A DNA stretch of 6,807 bases, from contig PXSV01000027.1 in NCBI GenBank assembly GCA_003022685.1, positions 1-6,807 of the forward strand. Direction: 5' to 3'. This DNA is from Halobacteriales archaeon SW_9_67_24 (GTDB lineage: Archaea; Halobacteriota; Halobacteria; Halobacteriales; Halococcaceae). This document shows positions 1 to 5,015 of this stretch, piece after piece. The first letter of the stretch is position 1, and every line of letters begins with the position of its first letter. Both the position numbers and the translations under genes were made by a program. Under the pieces are notes generated by a model. That model ran no database searches. It saw only the letters and a list, made by a program, of their open reading frames with translations, and was not told where the DNA came from.

Positions 1-554
1 GTCGACTTCGAGACCGTCCCGCCCTCGACGAGTTCGAGGACAGTCTCGAAGTCGACCGAGGGGCTCGTCATCGCGTTGTCCGCGACCACCACGCCGCCCG
101 GTGGGACCTTCTCGCGGATGGCGTCGAACGCCTCCTCATATCGGTGTTTCTCGTTGTCAATCAGGACGACGTCGAACGGGCCCTCATACTCCCTCGCGTA
201 ATCGATCGCGTCGCCGTGCTCGAAGGTCGCGTGCTCGGCGAGATCGCCGCGGTCGAAGTACTCGCGGGCGCGGTCGAGTTCGTCCTCGTCGATTTCCGTG
301 AGGACGACCTCGCCCGTCGGCGGGAGCGCCCGTGCGAACCAGTACGCCGAGTAGCCGAAGCCGGAGCCGAACTCGAAGACGCGCTCGGCGTCGACGAGGC
401 GACAGAGCGTGGCGAGCCAGCCGCCGACCGCGGGCCCCACGGTGGGAAAGCCGATCTCCGCGCCGTACTCGTCCATCTGCTTTAGGATCTCGTCGGGCTG
501 TGGGCCGATTGCGTGGGCGAAGCGGGTGACATCCTCGGAGACGAGTTCGGACAT
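1..554 (-). CDS. O-methyltransferase, class I SAM-dependent (partial, 3' end beyond window)
   Basis: Predicted to transfer a methyl group from S-adenosylmethionine to a small hydroxylated acceptor in the cytoplasm; the substrate is unknown. The 184 visible residues read MSELVSEDVTRF and onward. Residues 35-48 carry the family block GFPTVGPAVGGWLA. Motif I is VFEFGSGFGYSAYWFA (59-74). An acidic strand end TEID (86-89) fits SAM ribose binding. DVVLIDNEK (128-136) and PPGGVVVADN (151-160) match the metal-binding and strand-5 regions of catechol-O-methyltransferase-like enzymes (family 3). Such proteins are usually about 210-230 residues, so roughly 30-45 residues lie outside the window. The ATG at 554 is preferred because a TTTAGC box is centred 26-27 nt upstream, the geometry of a leaderless haloarchaeal transcript. 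The frame is open to the window edge. The family call is firm and the substrate is open. Confidence 0.9.
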   Translation of the reverse strand, partial: MSELVSEDVTRFAHAIGPQPDEILKQMDEYGAEIGFPTVGPAVGGWLATLCRLVDAERVFEFGSGFGYSAYWFARALPPTGEVVLTEIDEDELDRAREYFDRGDLAEHATFEHGDAIDYAREYEGPFDVVLIDNEKHRYEEAFDAIREKVPPGGVVVADNAMTSPSVDFETVLELVEGGTVSKS

Positions 555-577
555 ACCGTCCGCCTCGCAGCGTATCG

Positions 578-583
578 GCTAAA
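578..583 (-). promoter_or_regulatory. Putative box A (TATA-like) of the O-methyltransferase gene
   Basis: TTTAGC on the minus strand is centred 26.5 nt from the ATG at 554. This suits transcription starting at or very near the start codon. A GAGGCGG stretch 6-12 nt before the ATG could be a weak ribosome binding site instead. The box departs from the ideal TTTAWA. Confidence 0.45.
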
Positions 584-632
584 CGCTTCCCCTCCCGTCG
601 AACCGGGGTTCGCTGAGATGCAGTGTGTTGCG

Positions 633-692
633 GGACGGTTGCGGAAGCGGTGCGGTTGCGGTTTGCGGTGCGGCTGCGGAGCGGTGCGGCAG
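633..692. repeat. Degenerate GCGG-rich low-complexity array
   Basis: A run of short units built on GCGGT/TGCGG (CCGCA on the other strand), with GCGG recurring nine times in about 55 bases at irregular 5-7 nt spacing. It lies in the spacer between the end of the alcohol dehydrogenase gene and the start of the O-methyltransferase gene. No coding function is supported. The spacing is too irregular for a CRISPR array or a clean tandem repeat. Confidence 0.6.
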
Positions 693-706
693 GAAGCCAC
701 GCGGTC

Positions 707-729
707 CGAGGGACGCTCCGCGTCCCTCG
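707..729. repeat. Perfect 9-bp hairpin
   Basis: CGAGGGACG (707-715) pairs exactly with CGTCCCTCG (721-729) around a 5-nt loop. It lies 65-87 bases past the alcohol dehydrogenase stop codon, so it could form in the 3' part of that transcript. It has no T-run after it on the minus strand, so a terminator role is only a possibility. Similar GC-rich palindromes are common between haloarchaeal genes. Confidence 0.65.
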
Positions 730-745
730 CTCCTCCACGACGAGC

Positions 746-770
746 CTCGTGCTCACTCCGTTCGCACGAG
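746..770. repeat. Perfect 7-bp hairpin downstream of the alcohol dehydrogenase gene
   Basis: CTCGTGC (746-752) pairs with GCACGAG (764-770) around an 11-nt loop. It sits 24-48 bases after the alcohol dehydrogenase stop and next to the 707-729 hairpin. It may contribute to 3'-end formation or mRNA protection; no experiment-independent proof is visible. Confidence 0.5.
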
Positions 771-793
771 ACGCCAAGCACGAGCGAGGGCTT

Positions 794-1834
794 TCAGGGC
801 GTGAGAACGGCCCGCCCCTCGATCTCGCCGTGTTCGAGTTTCGTGGCGACGTCGTTGATCTCGTCGAGTCCGTACCGCGAGGTCCGGAGGTCGACGTCGC
901 CGCGTTCGACCAGGGCGACGAGCTCCTGGAGTTCGGTGTACTGGCCGACGAGCGTGCCGCGATAGCTGAACTCGCCGTCGACGAGCGCCTGGGCGGGTTC
1001 GTGGACGTGGCCGCCGTAGCCGACGACGTGGTGGTCGCCGCCGGCCGCGACGACATCGGGCGCGAGCCCGGTTGTCGCGTCGCTGCCGACGAAATCGAGC
1101 ACCTGCTGTGCGCCGACGCCGTCGGTGATCGACTCGATCTCGCTCGCAACATCGGCGGAGTCGGGGTTCACGGTGTGATGGGCACCGAGGTCGGTCGCCA
1201 GATCGAGCGCCTCCTCCTTGAGATCGATCGCGGTGATGATAGTGGCGCTCATCGTGTCGAGACACTGAAGCCCGATGTGACCGAGCCCGCCGATACCGAC
1301 GACGACTGTGTGGTCGCCCGGATTCAGTTCGCGGACGGCCTTTTTTACGGCGTGGTAAGCCGTGATGCCCGCGTCGGCATGGGGCGCGATGTCGGTCGTG
1401 TCGAGGCCGTCGGGCAGCGGGATGACGGCGCGTTCGTTGGTGAGGAGGGATTCGGCGAACCCGCCGTCGGTGGAGAGCCCCGGAAAGGCGACGTTCTCGC
1501 AGTACATGTCCTCGCCGAGCCGACAGGGCCGGCAGATCCCACAGGTCATCACCGGGTGGCAGATGACCGAATCGCCCTCCCCGACGGTCGAGACGCCGCC
1601 GCCGACCTCGACTACTCTGCCGGCGTTCTCGTGGCCGAGCGTCATCGGGAGGTCCTGAGGCATGTACTGTGCCCACATCCCCTCGATAACGTGGTTGTCC
1701 GTCTGGCACCAGCCCGCGCCCTCGACGTCGACGATCACGTGATCGGCCTGGCTTACCTGTGGTGCGTCGACGTCGTCGACCGAGAGCGCGTCGTCCATCG
1801 TCTCGGTGTAGTCGTGGAGCCTGGCTGCTCGCAT
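794..1834 (-). CDS. Zinc-dependent medium-chain alcohol dehydrogenase, NAD-type
   Basis: Predicted cytoplasmic oxidoreductase interconverting an alcohol and an aldehyde or ketone; the substrate is not determinable. It has 346 residues from MRAARLHDYT. Catalytic-zinc region: GWCQTD gives Cys43, and GHENAG gives His68 and Glu69. The third ligand position appears to be Asp154 (HADAG), where the Sulfolobus enzyme has Cys. The structural zinc lobe is complete, with Cys98, Cys101, Cys104 and Cys112. The Rossmann loop is GIGGLG (180-185). Asp204 at the end of the next strand (TAIDLKEE) favours NAD over NADP. An in-frame ATG at 1849 would add five residues (MVHCH). The inner ATG at 1834 is chosen because the family normally begins MRAARLH and a TTTTCG box lies 26.5 nt upstream. 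It is transcribed divergently from the photolyase. GroES-like and Rossmann domains are intact, at normal length. Confidence 0.93.
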   Translation of the reverse strand: MRAARLHDYTETMDDALSVDDVDAPQVSQADHVIVDVEGAGWCQTDNHVIEGMWAQYMPQDLPMTLGHENAGRVVEVGGGVSTVGEGDSVICHPVMTCGICRPCRLGEDMYCENVAFPGLSTDGGFAESLLTNERAVIPLPDGLDTTDIAPHADAGITAYHAVKKAVRELNPGDHTVVVGIGGLGHIGLQCLDTMSATIITAIDLKEEALDLATDLGAHHTVNPDSADVASEIESITDGVGAQQVLDFVGSDATTGLAPDVVAAGGDHHVVGYGGHVHEPAQALVDGEFSYRGTLVGQYTELQELVALVERGDVDLRTSRYGLDEINDVATKLEHGEIEGRAVLTP

Positions 1835-1857
1835 GTGGCAATGTACCATTCGCGGCC

Positions 1858-1863
1858 CGAAAA
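1858..1863 (-). promoter_or_regulatory. Putative box A of the alcohol dehydrogenase gene
   Basis: TTTTCG on the minus strand is centred 26.5 nt before the ATG at 1834. The distance supports a leaderless mRNA from that ATG rather than from the one at 1849. It overlaps by one base the imperfect palindrome at 1863-1881. Confidence 0.45.
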
Positions 1864-1881
1864 CCGTTCCGGGGAAACGGT
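1863..1881. promoter_or_regulatory. Imperfect 19-bp palindrome at the alcohol dehydrogenase promoter (candidate operator)
   Basis: ACCGTTCC and GAAACGGT form 8-bp arms with one mismatch around GGG. The element directly abuts the upstream side of the proposed box A, where the archaeal BRE and regulator sites lie. This suggests a dimeric repressor or activator site, but no regulator is encoded nearby. Confidence 0.35.
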
Positions 1882-2031
1882 GAGACCGACGATCCGACCA
1901 ACTCGTTTCAGGCAGCGAAGACGTCTCTCGGACGGGTTCGGCGTCAGTGCGGGAACGTCGGGACTGGCACTCGTTTCGGTTTCGAACCCGGACCGATCGC
2001 GGCGGCCGCCAAGCGTTCCGCCACCCGACGA

Positions 2032-2038
2032 CTTACGG
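2032..2038 (+). promoter_or_regulatory. Putative box A of the photolyase gene
   Basis: CTTACGG is centred about 26 nt before the ATG at 2061, the spacing expected for a leaderless haloarchaeal promoter. No Shine-Dalgarno-like sequence is seen in the bases just before the ATG. Confidence 0.45.
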
Positions 2039-2060
2039 AACGCCCGCCCCTGTGCCGAGT

Positions 2061-3461
2061 ATGCGACTCCACTGGCACCGGCGCGACCTCCGGGCGGCGG
2101 ACAACCGCGCGCTCGCCGCGGCCGCCGACGACGGTCCCGTTCTCCCGGTGTTCGTCTTCGACCCCGACGTGCTGGAATACGCCGCCCCGCCACGGATGGC
2201 GTTCCTGTGCGACGCGCTCGCGTGGCTCCGCGAATGGTACCGTGAGCGCGACAGCGATCTCGTGGTCGTCCGCGGCGACCCCGCCGAGGAACTCCCCGAC
2301 CTCGCCGACGAGCACGGGGCCAACGGCGTGGTCTGGAATCGCGACTACACGGGACTCGCCCAGGAACGCGACGAGACGGTCCGTACGTCGCTTGACGAGG
2401 CGGACATCGAGCACGAAACGTTCCACGATGCGGTGCATCACGAGCCAGGCACCATCACCACGAACGACGACGATCCCTACGCAGTGTTTTCCTATTTCGG
2501 CGACAAATGGCTTGACCGCGAAAAGAGCACTCCAATTCCGGCCCCCGACGCCGACGCGCTCGCCGACGTGGGGGGCGAGGCGCTCCCCGAACTCGACGAC
2601 CTGGGGTTCGAGGAACCCGATGCAAACCTGCCGCCGGCGGGCACCGAGGCGGCGCGCGACCGCCTCGATCGGTTCTGTGAGTCGCCGGTCTTTGAGTACG
2701 ACGAGGAGCGGGAGTACCCCGCACGCTCGGGGACGTCGCGGCTCTCACAGGACCTCAAATACGGCACTATCGGGATCCGCGAGGTCACCGAACGCACCGC
2801 GTCGGCGCTGGACGACGCCGAAAGCGAAGACGAGCGCGAGGCGGTCGAGACCTACCGAGAAGAACTCGCGTGGCGGGAGTTCTACATCCAGGTGACTTAC
2901 TACAACCCGAACGTGGTGACACGGAACTACAAGGACTACGAAAACGAGATCGCCTGGCGCGACGACGAGGACGACCTCGCAGCGTGGAAGGCCGGCGAGA
3001 CGGGCTACCCGATCGTCGACGCCGGGATGCGCCAGCTCCGCGCGGAGGCGTACATGCACAACCGCGTTCGGATGATCGTGGCCTCGTTTCTCACGAAGGA
3101 CCTCCTGTGCGACTGGCGTGCGGGCTACGACCACTTCCGCGAGATGCTCGTCGACCACGACACCGCCAACGACAACGGCGGGTGGCAGTGGGCCGCCTCG
3201 ACCGGAACGGACGCCCAGCCGTACTTCCGGGTGTTCAACCCGATGACCCAGGGCGAGCGCTACGACCCAGATGCCGAGTATATCACGACCTACGTTCCCG
3301 AGCTCGACGGTGTCGACCCGGAGGCCATCCATTCGTGGCACGAACTCGACGACGAGGAACGCGCCGAGCTCGCTCCCGAGTATCCCGCACCGATCTGCGA
3401 TCACGCCGAGCGCCGCGAGGAGGCCATCGCGATGTTCGAGCGTGCGCGCGGCGACGAGTGA
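2061..3461 (+). CDS. Deoxyribodipyrimidine photo-lyase, class I CPD type
   Basis: Light-driven repair of UV-induced cyclobutane pyrimidine dimers using reduced FAD. It has 466 residues, normal for the family. The N-terminal antenna alpha/beta domain starts MRLHWHRRDLRAADNRAL and covers about 1-130. The FAD-binding helical domain covers about 200-460. Diagnostic blocks are RLSQDLKYG (227-235), GYPIVDAGMRQL (315-326), MHNRVRMIVASFLTKDLL (332-349) and WQWAASTGTDAQPYFRVFNP (375-394). The electron-transfer Trp triad appears intact as Trp309, Trp352 and Trp375 (E. coli 306, 359, 382). By ungapped alignment, the residue facing flavin N5 (E. coli Asn378) is Asp371 here. The antenna cofactor is probably a deazaflavin, since haloarchaea make F420; that is inference. 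The frame is open upstream to 1947, but family alignment and the box A fix the start at 2061. A phr2-like gene is likely; a cryptochrome-like role is less likely. Confidence 0.95.
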   Translation: MRLHWHRRDLRAADNRALAAAADDGPVLPVFVFDPDVLEYAAPPRMAFLCDALAWLREWYRERDSDLVVVRGDPAEELPDLADEHGANGVVWNRDYTGLAQERDETVRTSLDEADIEHETFHDAVHHEPGTITTNDDDPYAVFSYFGDKWLDREKSTPIPAPDADALADVGGEALPELDDLGFEEPDANLPPAGTEAARDRLDRFCESPVFEYDEEREYPARSGTSRLSQDLKYGTIGIREVTERTASALDDAESEDEREAVETYREELAWREFYIQVTYYNPNVVTRNYKDYENEIAWRDDEDDLAAWKAGETGYPIVDAGMRQLRAEAYMHNRVRMIVASFLTKDLLCDWRAGYDHFREMLVDHDTANDNGGWQWAASTGTDAQPYFRVFNPMTQGERYDPDAEYITTYVPELDGVDPEAIHSWHELDDEERAELAPEYPAPICDHAERREEAIAMFERARGDE

Positions 3462-3635
3462 GCGCGTAGCGAGGCCTTACGGACGACGGTATCGGATATT
3501 TGGTCGATCAGTTGTCCAGAAGGCGACACTTCGTTCGGAACGACGGTCCGCATGAATCACGACGCAAACGAGAACCGCGATCCACCCCCTCCCCAGCCGA
3601 TTCACTTCGCTCCCGCCGGTCGCTCGTTCATCCAC

Positions 3636-3656
3636 CGTCAGGGTGACACCCTGACG
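3636..3656. repeat. Perfect 21-bp palindrome
   Basis: CGTCAGGGTG (3636-3645) and CACCCTGACG (3647-3656) are exact reverse complements around a single A. This is the strongest palindrome in the window. It sits about 125 bp upstream of the SOD box A, too far for a simple operator. It looks like part of a dispersed extragenic palindromic element. Confidence 0.7.
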
Positions 3657-3687
3657 AGCCTGCACTCGCTTCGCTCGTACAGACCTC

Positions 3688-3700
3688 GCGCGAGTCGCGC
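3688..3700. repeat. Perfect 13-bp GC palindrome
   Basis: GCGCGA (3688-3693) and TCGCGC (3695-3700) flank a single G. It lies in the same palindrome-rich block as 3636-3656, and another 8-bp palindrome, GGCGCGCC, follows just downstream. Low-complexity GC content makes chance formation plausible. Confidence 0.5.
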
Positions 3701-3752
3701 ACCTTCGGCGCGCCATCCGCCACCGTCCAATCCCAATCGGCAGAAATCATGT

Positions 3753-3767
3753 GGGATGGTACCACCC
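3753..3767. promoter_or_regulatory. Palindrome upstream of the SOD promoter (candidate operator)
   Basis: The 8-bp palindrome TGGTACCA (3757-3764) is flanked by GGG and CCC with one bulged A, giving GGGATGGTACCACCC. It ends 12 bases before the TTTAAC box of the SOD gene. That is a position used by archaeal activators or repressors that act near BRE and box A. No cognate regulator is identified. Confidence 0.35.
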
Positions 3768-3778
3768 ATTCCTCAACC

Positions 3779-3784
3779 TTTAAC
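3779..3784 (+). promoter_or_regulatory. Putative box A of the SOD gene
   Basis: TTTAAC is close to the haloarchaeal box A consensus. Transcription starting about 26 nt downstream would begin near 3808. That leaves a leader of about 14 nt that contains the GGAGG site. Confidence 0.55.
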
Positions 3785-3808
3785 AGCTATCGCGCCGATA
3801 CACCAAGT

Positions 3809-3813
3809 GGAGG
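3809..3813 (+). promoter_or_regulatory. Shine-Dalgarno site of the SOD gene
   Basis: GGAGG lies 8 nt before the ATG at 3822. It is the one clear ribosome binding site in the window and decides the SOD start against the open frame that extends upstream. Confidence 0.7.
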
Positions 3814-3821
3814 ATTTGATC

Positions 3822-4433
3822 ATGTCTGAACACTCGAACGCGGAGCTTCCACCGCTTCCGTACGACTACGACGCGCTCGAACCGCACATCTCGGAGCAGG
3901 TGCTCAACTGGCACCACGACACCCACCATCAGGGCTACGTCAACGGGCTCAACTCGGCCGAGGAGTCGCTCGCCGAGAACCGCTCGTCCGGCGATTACTC
4001 CTCGTCCGGCGGTGCGCTCGCCGACGTGACTCATAATGGCTGTGGGCACTACCTCCATACCATGTTCTGGGAGAACATGGACCCGAACGGCGGCGGCGAA
4101 CCCGACGGCGAACTCGCCGACCGCATCGAGGAGGACTTCGGCTCCTACGAGGGCTGGAAGGGCGAGTTCGAGGCCGCCGCGTCGGCCGCCTCGGGCTGGG
4201 CGCTGCTCGTCTACGATCCGGTCGCCAATCAGCTCCGGAACGTGGCGGTCGACAACCACGACGAGGGCGCGCTCTGGGGAGCCCATCCCGTGCTCGCGCT
4301 CGACGTCTGGGAGCACTCGTACTACTACGACTACGGTCCCGACCGTGGCAGTTTCATCGACGCCTTCTTCGAGGTCGTCGACTGGGACGCCGCCGCGGAC
4401 AGCTTCGCGAAGACCACGTCGAACCACGAGTAG
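3822..4433 (+). CDS. sod: Superoxide dismutase, Mn/Fe family
   Basis: Converts superoxide to oxygen and hydrogen peroxide in the cytoplasm. It has 203 residues, normal for the family. N-terminal helical hairpin domain: LPPLPYDYDALEPHIS (9-24) and WHHDTHHQGYVNG (30-42). Metal ligands by alignment with E. coli SodA are His31, His79 (LHTMFW), Asp161 and His165 (DVWEHSYYYDYG). Tyr39 is the conserved second-sphere Tyr34 equivalent. The position normally holding the water-binding Gln of MnSOD (Gln146) is His146 (DNHDEGALW), and the FeSOD Gln position is Gly75. Thus it is a His-type enzyme, as in several archaea and mycobacteria. Haloarchaeal SODs are generally manganese enzymes, but the metal cannot be proven from sequence. 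No signal peptide is seen. It lies downstream of the photolyase in the same direction, as in Halobacterium, but with its own promoter and a Shine-Dalgarno-led start. Confidence 0.96.
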   Translation: MSEHSNAELPPLPYDYDALEPHISEQVLNWHHDTHHQGYVNGLNSAEESLAENRSSGDYSSSGGALADVTHNGCGHYLHTMFWENMDPNGGGEPDGELADRIEEDFGSYEGWKGEFEAAASAASGWALLVYDPVANQLRNVAVDNHDEGALWGAHPVLALDVWEHSYYYDYGPDRGSFIDAFFEVVDWDAAADSFAKTTSNHE

Positions 4434-4448
4434 TTCCCGAACTCACGA

Positions 4449-4453
4449 TTTTT
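4449..4453 (+). terminator. T-run terminator after the SOD gene
   Basis: TTTTT begins 16 bases after the SOD stop codon in otherwise GC-rich DNA. Oligo-T on the coding strand is the normal archaeal termination signal. A TGGCCG...CGGCCA hairpin (4462-4481, 8-nt loop) follows directly. Confidence 0.5.
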
Positions 4454-4548
4454 GACGCCCCTGGCCGCCGAGCCACGGCCATAGGTACGGAACCGAGCTA
4501 CTCGTCCAGCCATCAATACCGCCACGAGAACGGCCACACCCCCGAGGA

Positions 4549-4554
4549 TTTAGG
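4549..4554 (+). promoter_or_regulatory. Putative box A of the small protein gene at 4576
   Basis: TTTAGG is centred 24.5 nt before the ATG at 4576, consistent with a leaderless transcript. This supports the small open frame being a real, separately transcribed gene. Confidence 0.45.
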
Positions 4555-4575
4555 CCCGTTCGACGTAGCGGCCGT

Positions 4576-4842
4576 ATGCCCCGACCGAAATCGTCGTTCG
4601 ACCGCGTGCGCCCCTTCGAGTTCCGGACCCCCGACGAGGTGCTCGATCCCGAGACGATGTACACCGTCTACGAGGTCGCACGCCTCCTCCAAGGACTCGA
4701 TCCCGACGTCGAACTCGATGTCGAAACCGAAGACGTGCTGCTCGACTGGGCGATTCCGTGGATGGTCACGAACGCCGACACGCTCTGTTTCGCCGAGCCC
4801 GCGAGCGACGACGAACCGGGCCACTACGGGTTGAGTGCGTAA
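4576..4842 (+). CDS. Small conserved-looking haloarchaeal protein (possibly DUF5827)
   Basis: An 88-residue acidic protein of unknown function, starting MPRPKSSFDRVRPFEFRTPD. It is probably soluble: no signal peptide or membrane segment. It contains a helix-prone, Leu-rich central part (MYTVYEVARLLQGL, 28-41), then DVLLDWAIPWM (53-63), and ends in a short acidic tail with GHYGL (82-86). Its layout resembles what I recall of the haloarchaeal family DUF5827, but I cannot confirm membership. Composition is typical of haloarchaeal coding DNA (GC at third positions, excess Asp/Glu). A box A at -25 supports expression. It lies between SOD and the acetyltransferase with spacers of 142 and 173 bases, so it is probably not in an operon with either. 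Confidence 0.8.
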   Translation: MPRPKSSFDRVRPFEFRTPDEVLDPETMYTVYEVARLLQGLDPDVELDVETEDVLLDWAIPWMVTNADTLCFAEPASDDEPGHYGLSA

Positions 4843-4914
4843 CTGCTGGCTCGCCGGTGGCCGTGGTGCGACAGAAGAGCGAGCGGTCGAACCGCTCAGT
4901 TGGTAGCCAGCAGT
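4842..4914. repeat. Nested inverted repeat after the small gene
   Basis: ACTGCTGGCT (4842-4851) is the exact reverse complement of AGCCAGCAGT (4905-4914). The 53 bases between hold a second perfect stem, GAGCGGT (4881-4887) and ACCGCTC (4891-4897), around a 3-nt loop. The outer arm starts on the last base of the TAA stop. It could fold in RNA as a 3'-end structure of the upstream transcript, or mark a small palindromic element. No target-site duplication is visible at its edges. Confidence 0.55.
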
Positions 4915-4985
4915 GTCGGAGCGATCGGCGTCCACGAAAGCGAAGCTACCGGTCGTCACCGATCTCCACGCTGCTCCGGAGAAGC

Positions 4986-4991
4986 TATTAG
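4986..4991 (+). promoter_or_regulatory. Putative box A of the acetyltransferase gene
   Basis: TATTAG is centred 27.5 nt before the ATG at 5016, the spacing expected of a leaderless haloarchaeal promoter. Confidence 0.5.
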
Positions 4992-5015
4992 TTCGTCGGT
5001 TTCACACCGTCAGGT

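Larger units (their letters stand above)
3462..3821. other. 360-bp spacer between photolyase and SOD genes, palindrome-rich, no gene
   Basis: No convincing gene. The first part (to about 3590) shows no terminator-like T-run after the photolyase. The middle (about 3590-3716) holds GC-rich palindromes, listed separately. The end (3745-3821) is the SOD promoter region. Open frames cross it on both strands, but they lack box A spacing, a recognisable family or sensible composition. The one continuous with SOD is rich in Pro, Arg and Ser rather than acidic. Confidence 0.7.

Noticed and set aside
633..770. Possible CRISPR array or tandem repeat
   Set aside because: Units are only 5-7 bases with no spacers, and the hairpins differ in sequence. 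No cas genes are present.
184..1152. Minus-strand open frame of 322 codons
   Set aside because: It is rich in Arg, Ser and Thr, unlike haloarchaeal proteins, and is out of frame with the clear O-methyltransferase and dehydrogenase genes it crosses.
1341..1346. Plus-strand run of six T resembling an archaeal terminator
   Set aside because: It lies inside the dehydrogenase gene and simply reflects the two Lys codons of AVKKAV on the minus strand.
623..2245. Long plus-strand open frame of 540 codons
   Set aside because: It is the antisense of the alcohol dehydrogenase gene, which has all its zinc and cofactor motifs. The long opening results from high GC and codon bias.
3477..3716. Minus-strand 79-codon open frame in the photolyase-SOD spacer
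   Set aside because: It has basic composition, no box A at the right spacing, and overlaps the palindromic block. It is more likely non-coding.
3552..3821. In-frame N-terminal extension of SOD by 90 residues
   Set aside because: The extension is Pro/Ser/Arg-rich, crosses palindromes and the SOD box A, and has no family match. The GGAGG site and family alignment place the start at 3822.
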